NCBI GenBank assembly: GCA_017745295.1
Contig: JAGHZR010000024.1
Location: forward strand, 62,001 to 126,000
Origin: Novosphingobium sp.
Lineage (GTDB): Bacteria > Pseudomonadota > Alphaproteobacteria > Sphingomonadales > Sphingomonadaceae
Length of the DNA stretch: 64,000 bases
Reading direction: 5' to 3'
Part shown: positions 33,198 through 41,778 of the stretch, in pieces
How the letters are laid out: every line of letters starts with the position of its first letter
How positions within the stretch are numbered: position 1 is the first letter of the stretch
The notes under the pieces: model-generated
Database searches by the model: none
What the model was told of the DNA's origin: nothing
Seen by the model: the letters and a program-made list of their open reading frames with translations, nothing else
Translations under genes and position numbers: made by a program

Positions 33198-33631
33198 ACA
33201 GCCCTTTCATGGCCTTCGACACGCGCGTCCGCGCCCGCGTGGTCGCGCTCGATCACTTCAACGTGGTGGTCGCCGATCTGGATCGCAGCGAGGCATTCTA
33301 CTGCGATGTGCTCTCGCTGGAGAGCTGCCCTCCGCCGTTCCCGCTCACCCGCCAGACCGCCCGCTGGATCTACGACAACGACGAACGGCCGATCCTGCAC
33401 CTCAACAGCCGCGACGCGCCCCGCGCGATGGACCGCGAGATGCACGCCGGGCCGACCGGCGCGCTCCACCATATCGCTCTGCGGTGCGAAGGTTTCGAAG
33501 AAATCCGTGACCGGATCGAGGATCGCGGGCTGCGCTACGAGAGCAATGTGATCCATTCGATAGGACTGCGGCAGATCTTCGTCCACGACCCGGACGGAGT
33601 GCTGCTGGAACTGAACTTCTTCGACGATTGA
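33194..33631 (+). CDS. VOC-family (glyoxalase-like) protein
   Basis: A 145-residue single VOC module of two beta-alpha-beta-beta-beta units. VALDHFNVVVADLDRSEAFYCDVL and GALHHIALRCEGF carry the N-terminal and central His residues, and VHDPDGVLLELNFFD supplies the C-terminal Glu, so a divalent metal site (H, H, E) is plausible. Possible roles are a lyase, isomerase or ring-cleaving enzyme acting with the BKACE-SDR pair; its substrate is not deducible. ATG 33194 follows GGAGGAAG and overlaps the SDR stop by four bases. A strong hairpin follows at 33642-33675. Confidence 0.8.
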   Translation: MNSPFMAFDTRVRARVVALDHFNVVVADLDRSEAFYCDVLSLESCPPPFPLTRQTARWIYDNDERPILHLNSRDAPRAMDREMHAGPTGALHHIALRCEGFEEIRDRIEDRGLRYESNVIHSIGLRQIFVHDPDGVLLELNFFDD

Positions 33632-33641
33632 GCCGGGAAAC

Positions 33642-33675
33642 GATCGTCGTCCCGGCCCGATCCGGGGCGACGATC
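33642..33675. terminator. Bidirectional hairpin between convergent operons
   Basis: GATCGTCG-T-CCCGG, loop CCCGAT, CCGGG-G-CGACGATC: 8 plus 5 paired bases around one mismatch, between the VOC stop (33631) and the SDR stop (33674). There is no clear U-tract, but position between convergent genes suits a two-way terminator. Confidence 0.6.
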
Positions 33676-34420
33676 AGACCCTCAGCGTTCCCAGTATCCC
33701 GCCGTCCACCGCGATGCTCTGCCCGGTGACGTGCGAGGCTGCGTCCGAAAGCAGGAACGCTGCCACTGCCGCCAGTTCTTCCGCGCTGCCGGTGCGCCCC
33801 TGAGGGACCATTCCGGCCAGTGCTTTCAGAGCGTCGCCGGGCAATGCGGAAAACATCTCCGTCTCGATGAACCCCGGAACCACGCAGTTGCAGCGCACCC
33901 CGAACGGCGCCGCCTCGAGCGCGACCGCGCGCGCCAGTCCCAGAACCGCGTGCTTGGATGCCACATAGGCCACGTTATTCGCCATGCCCCGCTCGCTGGC
34001 GAGACTACCCGTTACCAGGATCGCCCCGCGCCGCCGCGCCTTCATCGCGGGAAGAACATGTGCCGCGGCCCGAAACGGCGCGGTCACGTTCACCGCCATG
34101 ACACGCTCGAAATCGCCTGCCGCGTAGTCCTCGACCAGCGCGAAAGTTCCGCCGGTTCCGGCATTGACGAACAGGCCGTCGATCGGCCCTCCTCCCTCGA
34201 TTGCCGCATCGAGCGCGGCCGCGAGTGCAGGCCCATCGGCCACGTCCACCGCATGCCAGCGCGCGCCGTCTCCGAGCCGCGCCGCAAGTTCCGCCAACCG
34301 GTCCGCCCGCCGCGCCAGCAGGGTGACGCGCCCGCCCAAGGCCGCGACATGTTCGGCGGTCGCCAGGCCGATGCCGCTGGAAGCGCCGGTAATGACGACG
34401 TGGCGATCGGTGAAATCCAT
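33674..34420 (-). CDS. SDR oxidoreductase (FabG-like)
   Basis: A 248-residue classical SDR: TGASSGIG at residues 11-18, VNAG near 85, Ser in LVTGSLASERG and catalytic YVASK near 150, ending with the FabG-like VTGQSIAVDGGIL. It is distinct from the C-alpha-dehydrogenase clade found elsewhere in the window. ATG 34420 is preceded by a G-rich ribosome-binding site (GGGGCGGGGG). Last gene of the leftward TonB receptor - GST - GST - PQQ dehydrogenase - amidohydrolase operon, 11 bases after the amidohydrolase stop. It may process an alcohol or ketone intermediate of that route. Confidence 0.85.
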   Translation of the reverse strand: MDFTDRHVVITGASSGIGLATAEHVAALGGRVTLLARRADRLAELAARLGDGARWHAVDVADGPALAAALDAAIEGGGPIDGLFVNAGTGGTFALVEDYAAGDFERVMAVNVTAPFRAAAHVLPAMKARRRGAILVTGSLASERGMANNVAYVASKHAVLGLARAVALEAAPFGVRCNCVVPGFIETEMFSALPGDALKALAGMVPQGRTGSAEELAAVAAFLLSDAASHVTGQSIAVDGGILGTLRV

Positions 34421-34431
34421 TCCCCCGCCCC

Positions 34432-35304
34432 TCACGCCAGCCCCAGCACCCTGGCCGCGTTGTGTTTCATGATCCCGGGCATGACCTCGTTCTTGAAACC
34501 GACGCCGCGCGCGGCCTCGATCCATTTGTCGGGGCGGATCAGCGGAAAGTCCGATCCGAACAGCATCTTGTCAGCCAGTTGGCCATTGGCATAGCGGACG
34601 ATCTGCGGCGGGAAGTAGCGCGGGCTCCAGCCGGAGAGGTCGATGAAGACGTTCTCCTTGTGAAGCGCCATCGACAGGCTCTCGTCCACCCAAGGCCAAC
34701 TCGGATGGGCCAGGATGATTTTCATGTCGGGAAAATCGACCGCCACGTCGTCCACCAGCATCGGCCGCCCGTACTTGAGCCTGAGTCCGCCGCCGCCCCG
34801 CATCCCGGTGCCCATGCCCGAGTGGCCGGTGTGGAAGATCGCAGGCAGCCCGTGCCCGGCGATCACCTCGTAGATCGGATAGCCCACGCGATCGGCCGGA
34901 TGACAATCCTGCACGATGTGGTGGAACTTGAACCCGCGCACCCCGTGGTTCTCGATCAAATCACGCGCCTCGCGCGCACCCAGCCTGCCCTTGCGCGGGT
35001 CAATCGAGGCAAAGGGGATGCAGATGTCCGCATGCGCCGCGGCAAATTCCGCCACTTCGTAATTCGACACCCGCTTCGCGCCCAGCCCGCTCTCGGCATC
35101 GACCGTGAAGAGGCAGAAGGCGATGTTCTGGGCGCGATAGATCTCGGCGATCTCGGGCATCTTCGGCCGTTCACGCGGAGCCTTGAAGTAGGCCGAAGCC
35201 GCATCGAAGAACTGCGCCATGACCGGGTCTTCCGGATCGTGACACGAGACTTCGGCGTGAACGTGAACGTCGATTCCCGCCAGCGCGGCGACATCGATCG
35301 TCAC
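34432..35304 (-). CDS. Amidohydrolase-2 family protein (ACMSD/LigW-like fold)
   Basis: A 290-residue metal-dependent hydrolase or decarboxylase of the amidohydrolase-2 family. Metal-site elements are IDVHVHAEVS (HxH) at the N-terminus, IFHTGHSGMG, ILAHPSWPWVDESL and FGSDFPLIRPDKW with the catalytic Asp. It keeps the HxH motif, unlike LigW at 15829, so it belongs to a different branch. Such enzymes decarboxylate or hydrolyse aromatic acids and lactones. The start is GTG 35304, overlapping the PQQ dehydrogenase stop in GTGA, so translation is coupled. The substrate is probably the acid formed after oxidation by the PQQ enzyme (inference). Confidence 0.8.
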   Translation of the reverse strand: MTIDVAALAGIDVHVHAEVSCHDPEDPVMAQFFDAASAYFKAPRERPKMPEIAEIYRAQNIAFCLFTVDAESGLGAKRVSNYEVAEFAAAHADICIPFASIDPRKGRLGAREARDLIENHGVRGFKFHHIVQDCHPADRVGYPIYEVIAGHGLPAIFHTGHSGMGTGMRGGGGLRLKYGRPMLVDDVAVDFPDMKIILAHPSWPWVDESLSMALHKENVFIDLSGWSPRYFPPQIVRYANGQLADKMLFGSDFPLIRPDKWIEAARGVGFKNEVMPGIMKHNAARVLGLA

Positions 35305-37457
35305 TTGCCTCCCGCCTTGCCGCCCTTTTCGAGTGCCTTGTCCTCATTGGCCCGGTGAATGACGTACTGGCGGACGGCCTCGATCTCCTCGGGCGACATC
35401 ACGTCGGACCAGCCGACCATACCGTTGCTCTTGAGCGCCCCGTCGTGGACGACCGTCTGGAACGCAGCCTTGTCCCCGATGATGGCCGAGCGGCGCAAGT
35501 CAGGCAGCAGACCGCCGCCGACTGCCGCATCGCCATGACAGGTGCCGCAATAGCGGCCATAGCGATAGGATCCGGTAGAGACTTGCTCCGGCGTGCCGGT
35601 GAAGGCGGGCGGATCGAGCGGCAGTTCCTCCAGCTTCGGCGCGGGCGGCAACTTGGCCGTGCCGCCCAGCTTGAAGACCAGCAGGCGGCTGATATTGTGC
35701 ACCGGCCCGCCGGACTGCGAGATGACCCCGCCCGGCGCCAGTGCCCAGATGCCGCCCCAGCCGGCCACCACCGCGACATACTGGGTGCCGCCGATCCTGT
35801 ACGTCACGGGCGGCGCCACCACGCCGGTCTGCACCGGCCAGGACCACAGCTTGGCGCCGGTGTCGGTGGAATAGGCGGCCATCTCGCTCTTCATGTTGCC
35901 CTGGAACACCAGGCCGCCGCCGGTCGCCAGCAGGCCGCCGTTGTTGCCGCTGGGGAAAGTGACGCGCCAGCGCTCTTTCTGCGCCACCGGGTCCCAGGCG
36001 ATGAGCACGCCCTTGGTGGCCTTCGCTGCCGCCTCGCGGATTTTCGCGTCGGCGGGCATCGAGGCGGCCGCCATGTCCACGCCGGTATTGAAGCCCTTGG
36101 CGGCGCGCTTCCAGTTCTTGTCGGGGAAGTAGGGGAACGCGGCGATTTGCGCGGGAATGAAGACCAGCTTTTCCTTCGGGTCCCAGGCCATCGGCTGCCA
36201 TGAATGCGCCCCGCCCGCGCCGGGCGAGCCGACCCACGGTTTGCCGGTCTTGTAGTAACGTGCCTCGGGGTTCTCGATCGGACGTCCGGTCTTGGGATCG
36301 AGGCCGCTCGCCCAGTTCACCGGCACGAAGTTCTTGCCCGAGATGAACTCGCCGGTCTTGCGGTCGATCACGTAGAAGAAGCCGTTCTTCGGCGCCTGCA
36401 TCAGCACCTTGCGCACTTTGCCGCCGATCTGGAGATCGGCCAGCATGATGTGCTGGGTGGCCGTGAAGTCCCAGGTCTCGCCCGGCGTCGTCTGGAAATG
36501 CCAGACATATTCGCCGGTCTTGGGCCGGATCGCCACGATCGAGGACAAGTAGAGATTATCGCCCTTCCCGTCCGAGCGGATCCCGTGGTTCCACGGGCTG
36601 CCGTTGCCGACGCCGATGTAGAGCAGGTCCAGTTCGGGATCGTAGGCCATGGCATCCCAAACCGTGCCGCCGCCGCCCTGCTTCCAGTATTCTCCGTGCC
36701 AGGTCTTCTCGGCATCCTTGAGGTACTTCTCGGTATTGTTGCCCGGCTGGTCGGGCACCGTGTAGAAGCGCCAGAGTTGCTTGCCGGTCTCCGCGTCGTA
36801 AGCGGTGATATAGCCGCGCACGCCCATCTCCGCACCGCCATTGCCGATGATGACCTTGCCATCCACCACGCGCGGCGCGCCCGTTATGGTATAGGGCTTC
36901 GACTGGTCGACCGTGACCTTTGTCCAGGCCGGCTTGCCGGTCTCGCGGTCGAGCGCGATCAGCCGTCCGTCGAACGTACCGAGATAGAGCTTGTCCCCCC
37001 AGGCGCCGAGCCCGCGATTGATGACGTCACAGCAGCCCTTCACCCCACTTTCGCCGGGCACTTCGGGATCGTATGCCCAGAGTTCCTTGCCGGTCGCGGC
37101 GTCATAGGCGCGGACCTTGGACCAGGCGGTGGTGATATAGATCTTTCCGTCGATCACCAGCGGCGTCGATTCCTGCCCGCGCGCGGTGTCGAGGTCGGAG
37201 AACCAGGCGAGGCCCAGATCCTTCACGTTCTGCCGGTTGATGTCGGAGAGCGGGGAGAAGCGCTGTTCGTCATAAGTGCGCCCATAGGAAAGCCACTCGC
37301 TGTCCGGTCCCTCGACGATCAGCGCGCCGGTGACGCCAGCGGTCGCGATATCGGCGGCAGCGGCCGAGCCGTCCGTCCCCCCACCGCCGCAGCCCGCCAG
37401 CATCAGACATGCCCCCGCCGACACCGCGAGCCAGACCTTTGAACGCATCGCAACCAT
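35301..37457 (-). CDS. PQQ-dependent quinohaemoprotein alcohol dehydrogenase, lipoprotein
   Basis: A 718-residue periplasmic enzyme. The N-terminus has a lipoprotein signal (LMLAGCGGGG). An eight-bladed PQQ propeller follows: the vicinal disulfide GVKGCCDVINRG, repeated W-docking stretches such as AYDAATGKELWAYD and ALDRETGKPAW, and the PQQ/Ca region TWDFTATQHIMLAD. The C-terminal cytochrome c domain has YCGTCHG (CxxCH) near residue 640. It oxidises alcohols and passes electrons to the respiratory chain. Start ATG 37457 follows GGAAGAGAG; ATG 37448 is an alternative. It lies between a GST pair and an amidohydrolase, suggesting periplasmic oxidation of a lignin alcohol side chain (inference). 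Confidence 0.9.
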   Translation of the reverse strand: MVAMRSKVWLAVSAGACLMLAGCGGGGTDGSAAAADIATAGVTGALIVEGPDSEWLSYGRTYDEQRFSPLSDINRQNVKDLGLAWFSDLDTARGQESTPLVIDGKIYITTAWSKVRAYDAATGKELWAYDPEVPGESGVKGCCDVINRGLGAWGDKLYLGTFDGRLIALDRETGKPAWTKVTVDQSKPYTITGAPRVVDGKVIIGNGGAEMGVRGYITAYDAETGKQLWRFYTVPDQPGNNTEKYLKDAEKTWHGEYWKQGGGGTVWDAMAYDPELDLLYIGVGNGSPWNHGIRSDGKGDNLYLSSIVAIRPKTGEYVWHFQTTPGETWDFTATQHIMLADLQIGGKVRKVLMQAPKNGFFYVIDRKTGEFISGKNFVPVNWASGLDPKTGRPIENPEARYYKTGKPWVGSPGAGGAHSWQPMAWDPKEKLVFIPAQIAAFPYFPDKNWKRAAKGFNTGVDMAAASMPADAKIREAAAKATKGVLIAWDPVAQKERWRVTFPSGNNGGLLATGGGLVFQGNMKSEMAAYSTDTGAKLWSWPVQTGVVAPPVTYRIGGTQYVAVVAGWGGIWALAPGGVISQSGGPVHNISRLLVFKLGGTAKLPPAPKLEELPLDPPAFTGTPEQVSTGSYRYGRYCGTCHGDAAVGGGLLPDLRRSAIIGDKAAFQTVVHDGALKSNGMVGWSDVMSPEEIEAVRQYVIHRANEDKALEKGGKAGGK

Positions 37458-37528
37458 TCGCTCTCTTCCCGTTCCCGGCCTCGTATCGGACCGGCTTGTG
37501 CTTGTTCGAGATGTACCGGGAGGCTGTC

Positions 37529-38311
37529 TCACCCCCAGCGATTGATCTCCGGCCCCGGCGCCCAGAACGCCGCCGCTTCACCGTCCGCTTCGGCCAGCGC
37601 CCCGGCAACGCTCGGGCGTGCCCCGACACGGGCCAGCCACGCGGCGGTCAGCGGCTTGTCCGCAAACGCCTCGGGCACGATCCGCTGCATTCCGGCGAGC
37701 CAGGCATATGTCTCGAAGTCGGCAATGGTCAGGTCGCCCATCAGCCATTCGCGGCCGTCCGCCAGCTTGCCTTCGCAGCGCTCCACCGCCTGCGAAACCT
37801 TGGCGCGGCTGTCCTCCACTTGCGCCGGGTCGGCCGCGCCGTCACGCAGCACCTCCCACCGCGCGCGCAGATCCGCGCTGACGATCCGGTCGATCAACGC
37901 CGAAAATGCCCCGTCCGGCATGGTGGCCAGCCCCTTGCGCGAGACGGCGAGATTGCCGAGCAGCGCCGCCGCCGGAGACAGGCGTTCGGTGATCTGGCGG
38001 CACCACATCATCATTTCCCAGTGCGCATGGGGATCGCGCGGCTGGAGCGAGGGCCGATCCGAAAGTTCGTCGAAGAACTGCGCGAGGAACACGGACTCGG
38101 TCATCGCCTCGCCGTCGATCACGAGCACCGGGCCTTCTCCCTCGATCCCCATGTCCCGCGCGAGCGGTTCGGTCACGCCGGGCAGTGCATGGCGCTCCCC
38201 GGCCAGCAGGTGGATCCGGCGCCGCTCGACCGCCACGCCGGATTCCGCGAGAGCCGCGAGCACCGCCAGCGAAGGGCCATTGGGTTCACCGTGATAGAGC
38301 ACCATCGCCAT
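37529..38311 (-). CDS. Glutathione transferase, possible subunit of a heterodimeric beta-etherase
   Basis: A 260-residue GST. The N-terminal thioredoxin fold begins VLYHGEPNGPSLAVLAALAESG, and the cis-Pro and Ser of the glutathione site are in EGPVLVIDGEAMTESVFLAQFF. The C-terminal helical domain contains LMGDLTIADFETYAWLAGMQ. The start ATG 38311 overlaps the preceding GST stop as TGATG and follows CAGGAGCGG. The pair resembles the arrangement expected for BaeA/BaeB-type heterodimeric beta-etherases of N. aromaticivorans, but this subunit is divergent, so that is a hypothesis; it could also be an ordinary detoxifying GST. Confidence 0.75.
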   Translation of the reverse strand: MAMVLYHGEPNGPSLAVLAALAESGVAVERRRIHLLAGERHALPGVTEPLARDMGIEGEGPVLVIDGEAMTESVFLAQFFDELSDRPSLQPRDPHAHWEMMMWCRQITERLSPAAALLGNLAVSRKGLATMPDGAFSALIDRIVSADLRARWEVLRDGAADPAQVEDSRAKVSQAVERCEGKLADGREWLMGDLTIADFETYAWLAGMQRIVPEAFADKPLTAAWLARVGARPSVAGALAEADGEAAAFWAPGPEINRWG

Positions 38312-39078
38312 CAGATCCGCTCCTGTTCGAGAATGGCAACCCGCTTGACCATGTCGGTACGCCCCAGCGCCCAGCACTGCTTCACCGCCGGGCGCGCATA
38401 GACCGCGCGCAGCCAGCGCAGCAGGTTCGGCGTCTTCTCGTCATTGGAGAGCGCCGGCTGCGACAGCGGGATCGCATAGGCGAGGTTGAAACCGTTGATG
38501 TCGGCCAGGCTGTAGCTGTCGCTGGCCAGCCATTCGCGCTTGCCGAGTTCCGCCTCCAGCAGTTCGATGCCGCGTGCGACGCGGCGCTGGCTTTCCGCCA
38601 TCTCCGCTTCGGAAAAAGTGCCGTGGATCGCCTTGCGCCACGAAACCCGCCGCTCCGGCAGGGGAATACGCGCGATCGCCGCCTCCAGTTCGGCAGGATC
38701 GCGCCGGCGGACCATCGGCCCGACGAAGACGCTCCAGCCGATCATCGAGAAGCTCGGCGCCAGCCACTGGTCCATGAACTTCATCCACCAGCGCACTCGC
38801 CAGCGATCCCGCGCGCTGTCCGGCATCAGCGCCGGGCCGGGGAATTCCTCATCGACGTATTCCATGATCGCCGTGCTTTCCACCAGCACCCGCGCGCCAT
38901 GCGTCATCGCCGGGATCGTGCCCTGCGGATTGATCGCGAGATATTCCGGCCGATGCTGGTCGAATTGCAGCATGTCGATGTAATGGCTGTCGAAGGCGAC
39001 ACCCTTCTCCATCAAGGCCAGCATGGGCTTGCCCGAATTGGCATTGGGCTCCCAGTGGTAAAGTGTCACGCCTGCCAT
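38311..39078 (-). CDS. Glutathione transferase, LigF/beta-etherase-like
   Basis: A 255-residue GST related to LigF: TLYHWEPNANSGKPMLALMEKGVAF, YLAINPQGTIPAMTHG, LVESTAIMEYVDEEFPGP, WWMKFMDQWLAPSFSMIGW, IPLPERRVSWRKAIHGTFSE and LADINGFNLAYAIP. The NSGKP segment corresponds to NSLKP of LigF, where the thiol-contacting residue lies. ATG 39078 is chosen because GGGAG lies at good spacing; an ATG three codons upstream is too close to it. Its partner gene at 37529 overlaps by one base, which suggests stoichiometric co-translation. Second gene after the TonB receptor in the leftward operon. Confidence 0.82.
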   Translation of the reverse strand: MAGVTLYHWEPNANSGKPMLALMEKGVAFDSHYIDMLQFDQHRPEYLAINPQGTIPAMTHGARVLVESTAIMEYVDEEFPGPALMPDSARDRWRVRWWMKFMDQWLAPSFSMIGWSVFVGPMVRRRDPAELEAAIARIPLPERRVSWRKAIHGTFSEAEMAESQRRVARGIELLEAELGKREWLASDSYSLADINGFNLAYAIPLSQPALSNDEKTPNLLRWLRAVYARPAVKQCWALGRTDMVKRVAILEQERI

Positions 39079-39154
39079 TCGGTCCATCTCCCTTGCACCG
39101 TTTTTCCTGCAGCCAGCCCAGCGGAGCCGGAACACCGGCCCCGCAGCCCGCCCG

Positions 39155-41542
39155 TCAGAACTTCTTCTGGACGCTGACGGCCCATTCGCGCGGACGACCG
39201 ACGTTCGAGTATGTCGTGCCCGCGCTTGCATAGAGCGCGGCGAAGCGGATCGGCAGATAGTAATACTTGTCGAATAGGTTCTGGACCTCGAACGAAAGCG
39301 ACAGGTCTTCATCCGCATTGCGCCAGGTCAGGCGCGCATTCGCGATGACCCGCGAAGGGTTGAAGTCCAGCGTATTGGTGCCCGGCAGGCGGCCCAGGCT
39401 CTGCTTGCCGGTATAGGCAAGGTCGAAGCGCGGGGTGATCGAACCGCTCTTGTCGAGATCGGCGCGATACTGGATGCCGAAACTGCCGCGCCAGTTCGGG
39501 GTGGTGATCGGATCGCCGATGCGGATCGAATTGCCGACTTGCGGGCCGATACGCTTCCATTCGCCGTCAATCCAGCTCAGCGAGGCGTCGATATCCAGTC
39601 CGTCGATCGGATTGGCGCCCAGTTCCAGCTCGGCGCCATACATCTTGCCGTCCCCGGCGTTGCCGATCGCGGCGCAGGGAAACGGATCGGTGCCCGGCGC
39701 GAACCCGTCGAGGATCGCGCAGTCCGCCAGGGGAAGCTGGATCTTCTTGTAGTCGTTGTAGAAAGCGGCCAGGTTCAGGCGCAGTCGTCGTCCCAGAAGA
39801 TCGTTTTTCAAGCCGATCTCGTAGGCGGTGAGGGTTTCCGGATCGAACGTGCCGTTGACGGCCTGGGCCTGGGTGAACGGGCGCGCGGTCACGCCGCCGC
39901 CCTTGAAGCCGGTGCTGATCGTCGCATAGGCCAGGGTCTGCGGGCTGAAGCGGTAGTCCACCGAGATACGGTAGTCCACGCGGTCGCCGTCGTAGTTCGC
40001 CACCGTGCCGTCGAGCGCGCCGACGCCGAAGATATCGGTTAGCGTGCCGCCGTTCCAGGCCTTGCGCACGAACGTATAGTCCTTGTGCTCCTTGGTGTAG
40101 CGAATGCCGCCAGTGATGTTGAGGTCCGGTGTGGGATGCAGGATCGCCGTGCCGAACACGGCCTTGCTGTCGGCGCGGATCGGGTCGTCACCCTGGAACT
40201 GGAGGAACAGTGCCGGGTTGCCGTGGCCGATATAGCGGATGTCCTGGCGGGTGAAGTAGACCGACTTCTGGTCGCTGTAATAACCACCCACGGTCAGGTC
40301 CGCGAAATCGCCGATCTTTGCGTTCAGGCGCAGTTCCTGGCTGAAGAAGCGGAAGGTCAGGTCGTTGAAACCGCCGCCGCCGATGTTCGGGTTCGGCGTA
40401 TAGTCGTCGTCGGTGCCGTAGACCTGGCGATATTCGCGGTAGGCGGTGATCGACTTGACGTTGAGATCGTCGTTGAGGTCGATGGACATGTCGCTCGACA
40501 CGCCCCAGCCGGTGAACTTGACGGTATTGGGCATGGTATAGGCCTGCGCCGCCTGCCCGCCCGCCGGTAGATACCAGCTTGCATAAGTACAGAAACGGCC
40601 GCAGACGAAGTCCACGCCATCGGTCTTGGTCGTGTTGTTCTGCGTCACTACACCCGCCGCTGCGGTACGCTTTTCGTAGGTATAGTCGCCGGTAACGGTC
40701 CAGTCGAAGCTGTCGCTGGGATTGAAGCGCAGCGATCCGCGCAGGCCGCCGTAGTTGCGCTCTCCCAGCTTGTCGACCACACAGTTGTCGGGTGTGGAAG
40801 GATTGCCGGCAATGCCCAGCGCATTGCCGGGATTGGCACAGCCATAGTCGATCTGGTCGACGTAACCGTCCTGGTGCTTGTAGACGCCGGCGACGCGCGC
40901 GAAGAGCGTGTCGGTCAGGCCGAAGTTCATGCTGCCGCGCAAGTCGACACGCTGGCGCGCGCCGTAGACGACATCGATCTTGCCGGAATCGTCCGCAGTC
41001 GGCCGGGCCGAGAACATCTTGATGGCACCGCCGATCGAGTTGCGTCCCGTCAGCGTCCCCTGCGGACCGCGCAGCACTTCCACGCGCTCGAGATCGAGCA
41101 GGTCCATGATGTTGCCGGTAAGCGTGGCGTAATAGACATCGTCGACATACATGCCCACGCCGGGTTCATAGGCGGGGTTGAAGTCGTACTGGCCGATGCC
41201 GCGCACGTAGACGGCCATGGAGGAACCGAAGGCGCCGCCCATTTCGGTGAGTTGCACGTTCGGTGCCTGCGCGGCGATCTGCGAAATGTCGGTCTGGTTG
41301 CGCGCTTCGAGCAGAGCGGCATCGACCGCTGTGATCGACAGCGGCGTGTCCTGAAGCCTCTGTGCGCGGAACTGTGCGGTAACGATGATCTCCGCCATCG
41401 ACGGCGATGCAGCCTCGTCGGCCTGGGGCGCAGCCGAGTCCTGCTCCTGCGCGAACACCGGGGTAGCGGCCAGTGCAGCACCGCATGAAACCGAAAGAAG
41501 AAGCGCGCGCTTCAAGCGAGCCGTCTTGGTGATATGCATCAT
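39155..41542 (-). CDS. TonB-dependent outer-membrane receptor
   Basis: A 795-residue receptor. Signal peptide RALLLSVSCGAALAATPVFAQ cleaves near residue 30. A TonB-box-like AEIIVTAQFRAQRLQ precedes the plug (YVRGIGQYDF, RVEVLRGPQGTLTGRNS, GGAIKMFSARP), and the barrel ends in VSVQKKF with a terminal Phe. ATG 41542 (or the next codon) follows GGGAGAGGG. It leads the GST-GST-PQQ dehydrogenase-amidohydrolase-SDR operon, 76 bases upstream of the first GST, so it probably imports lignin-derived oligomers. A perfect palindrome at 41619-41633 lies 77 bases upstream and is shared with the divergent CmcJ-like gene. Confidence 0.9.
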   Translation of the reverse strand: MMHITKTARLKRALLLSVSCGAALAATPVFAQEQDSAAPQADEAASPSMAEIIVTAQFRAQRLQDTPLSITAVDAALLEARNQTDISQIAAQAPNVQLTEMGGAFGSSMAVYVRGIGQYDFNPAYEPGVGMYVDDVYYATLTGNIMDLLDLERVEVLRGPQGTLTGRNSIGGAIKMFSARPTADDSGKIDVVYGARQRVDLRGSMNFGLTDTLFARVAGVYKHQDGYVDQIDYGCANPGNALGIAGNPSTPDNCVVDKLGERNYGGLRGSLRFNPSDSFDWTVTGDYTYEKRTAAAGVVTQNNTTKTDGVDFVCGRFCTYASWYLPAGGQAAQAYTMPNTVKFTGWGVSSDMSIDLNDDLNVKSITAYREYRQVYGTDDDYTPNPNIGGGGFNDLTFRFFSQELRLNAKIGDFADLTVGGYYSDQKSVYFTRQDIRYIGHGNPALFLQFQGDDPIRADSKAVFGTAILHPTPDLNITGGIRYTKEHKDYTFVRKAWNGGTLTDIFGVGALDGTVANYDGDRVDYRISVDYRFSPQTLAYATISTGFKGGGVTARPFTQAQAVNGTFDPETLTAYEIGLKNDLLGRRLRLNLAAFYNDYKKIQLPLADCAILDGFAPGTDPFPCAAIGNAGDGKMYGAELELGANPIDGLDIDASLSWIDGEWKRIGPQVGNSIRIGDPITTPNWRGSFGIQYRADLDKSGSITPRFDLAYTGKQSLGRLPGTNTLDFNPSRVIANARLTWRNADEDLSLSFEVQNLFDKYYYLPIRFAALYASAGTTYSNVGRPREWAVSVQKKF

Positions 41543-41618
41543 GGTCCCTCTCCCGAACCGGCGCCGGCACGTTGTTCGAACCTGGCGCTTCCGACCGCCG
41601 TTTGCGGCGACAGTTTGT

Positions 41619-41633
41619 TTGTATGGCATACAA
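41619..41633. promoter_or_regulatory. Perfect palindrome TTGTATG-G-CATACAA
   Basis: Seven-base perfect arms about a single G, in the divergent region between the TonB receptor (start 41542) and the CmcJ-like gene (start 41779). It shares the TTGTATG half-site with the elements at 12002 and 20100, hinting at one regulator or related regulators for all three. Confidence 0.6.
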
Positions 41634-41778
41634 TATTGAGATGGCAAGAGGGTTGTGCTCTCTGGACTCGAAATTGCCGCCTCGGTTCGAATCCGGCGGC
41701 AACGGCAAGGCCCGGACAAGACCCTACGAGACGCATGTAGAACTGTTTATCAACCATCTAAAAGACGGAAACCATGGA

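Noticed and set aside
41572..41778. A longer start for the CmcJ-like gene
   Set aside because: The added residues would cross the operator palindrome at 41619-41633 and do not resemble the family; ATG 41779 gives the normal length.
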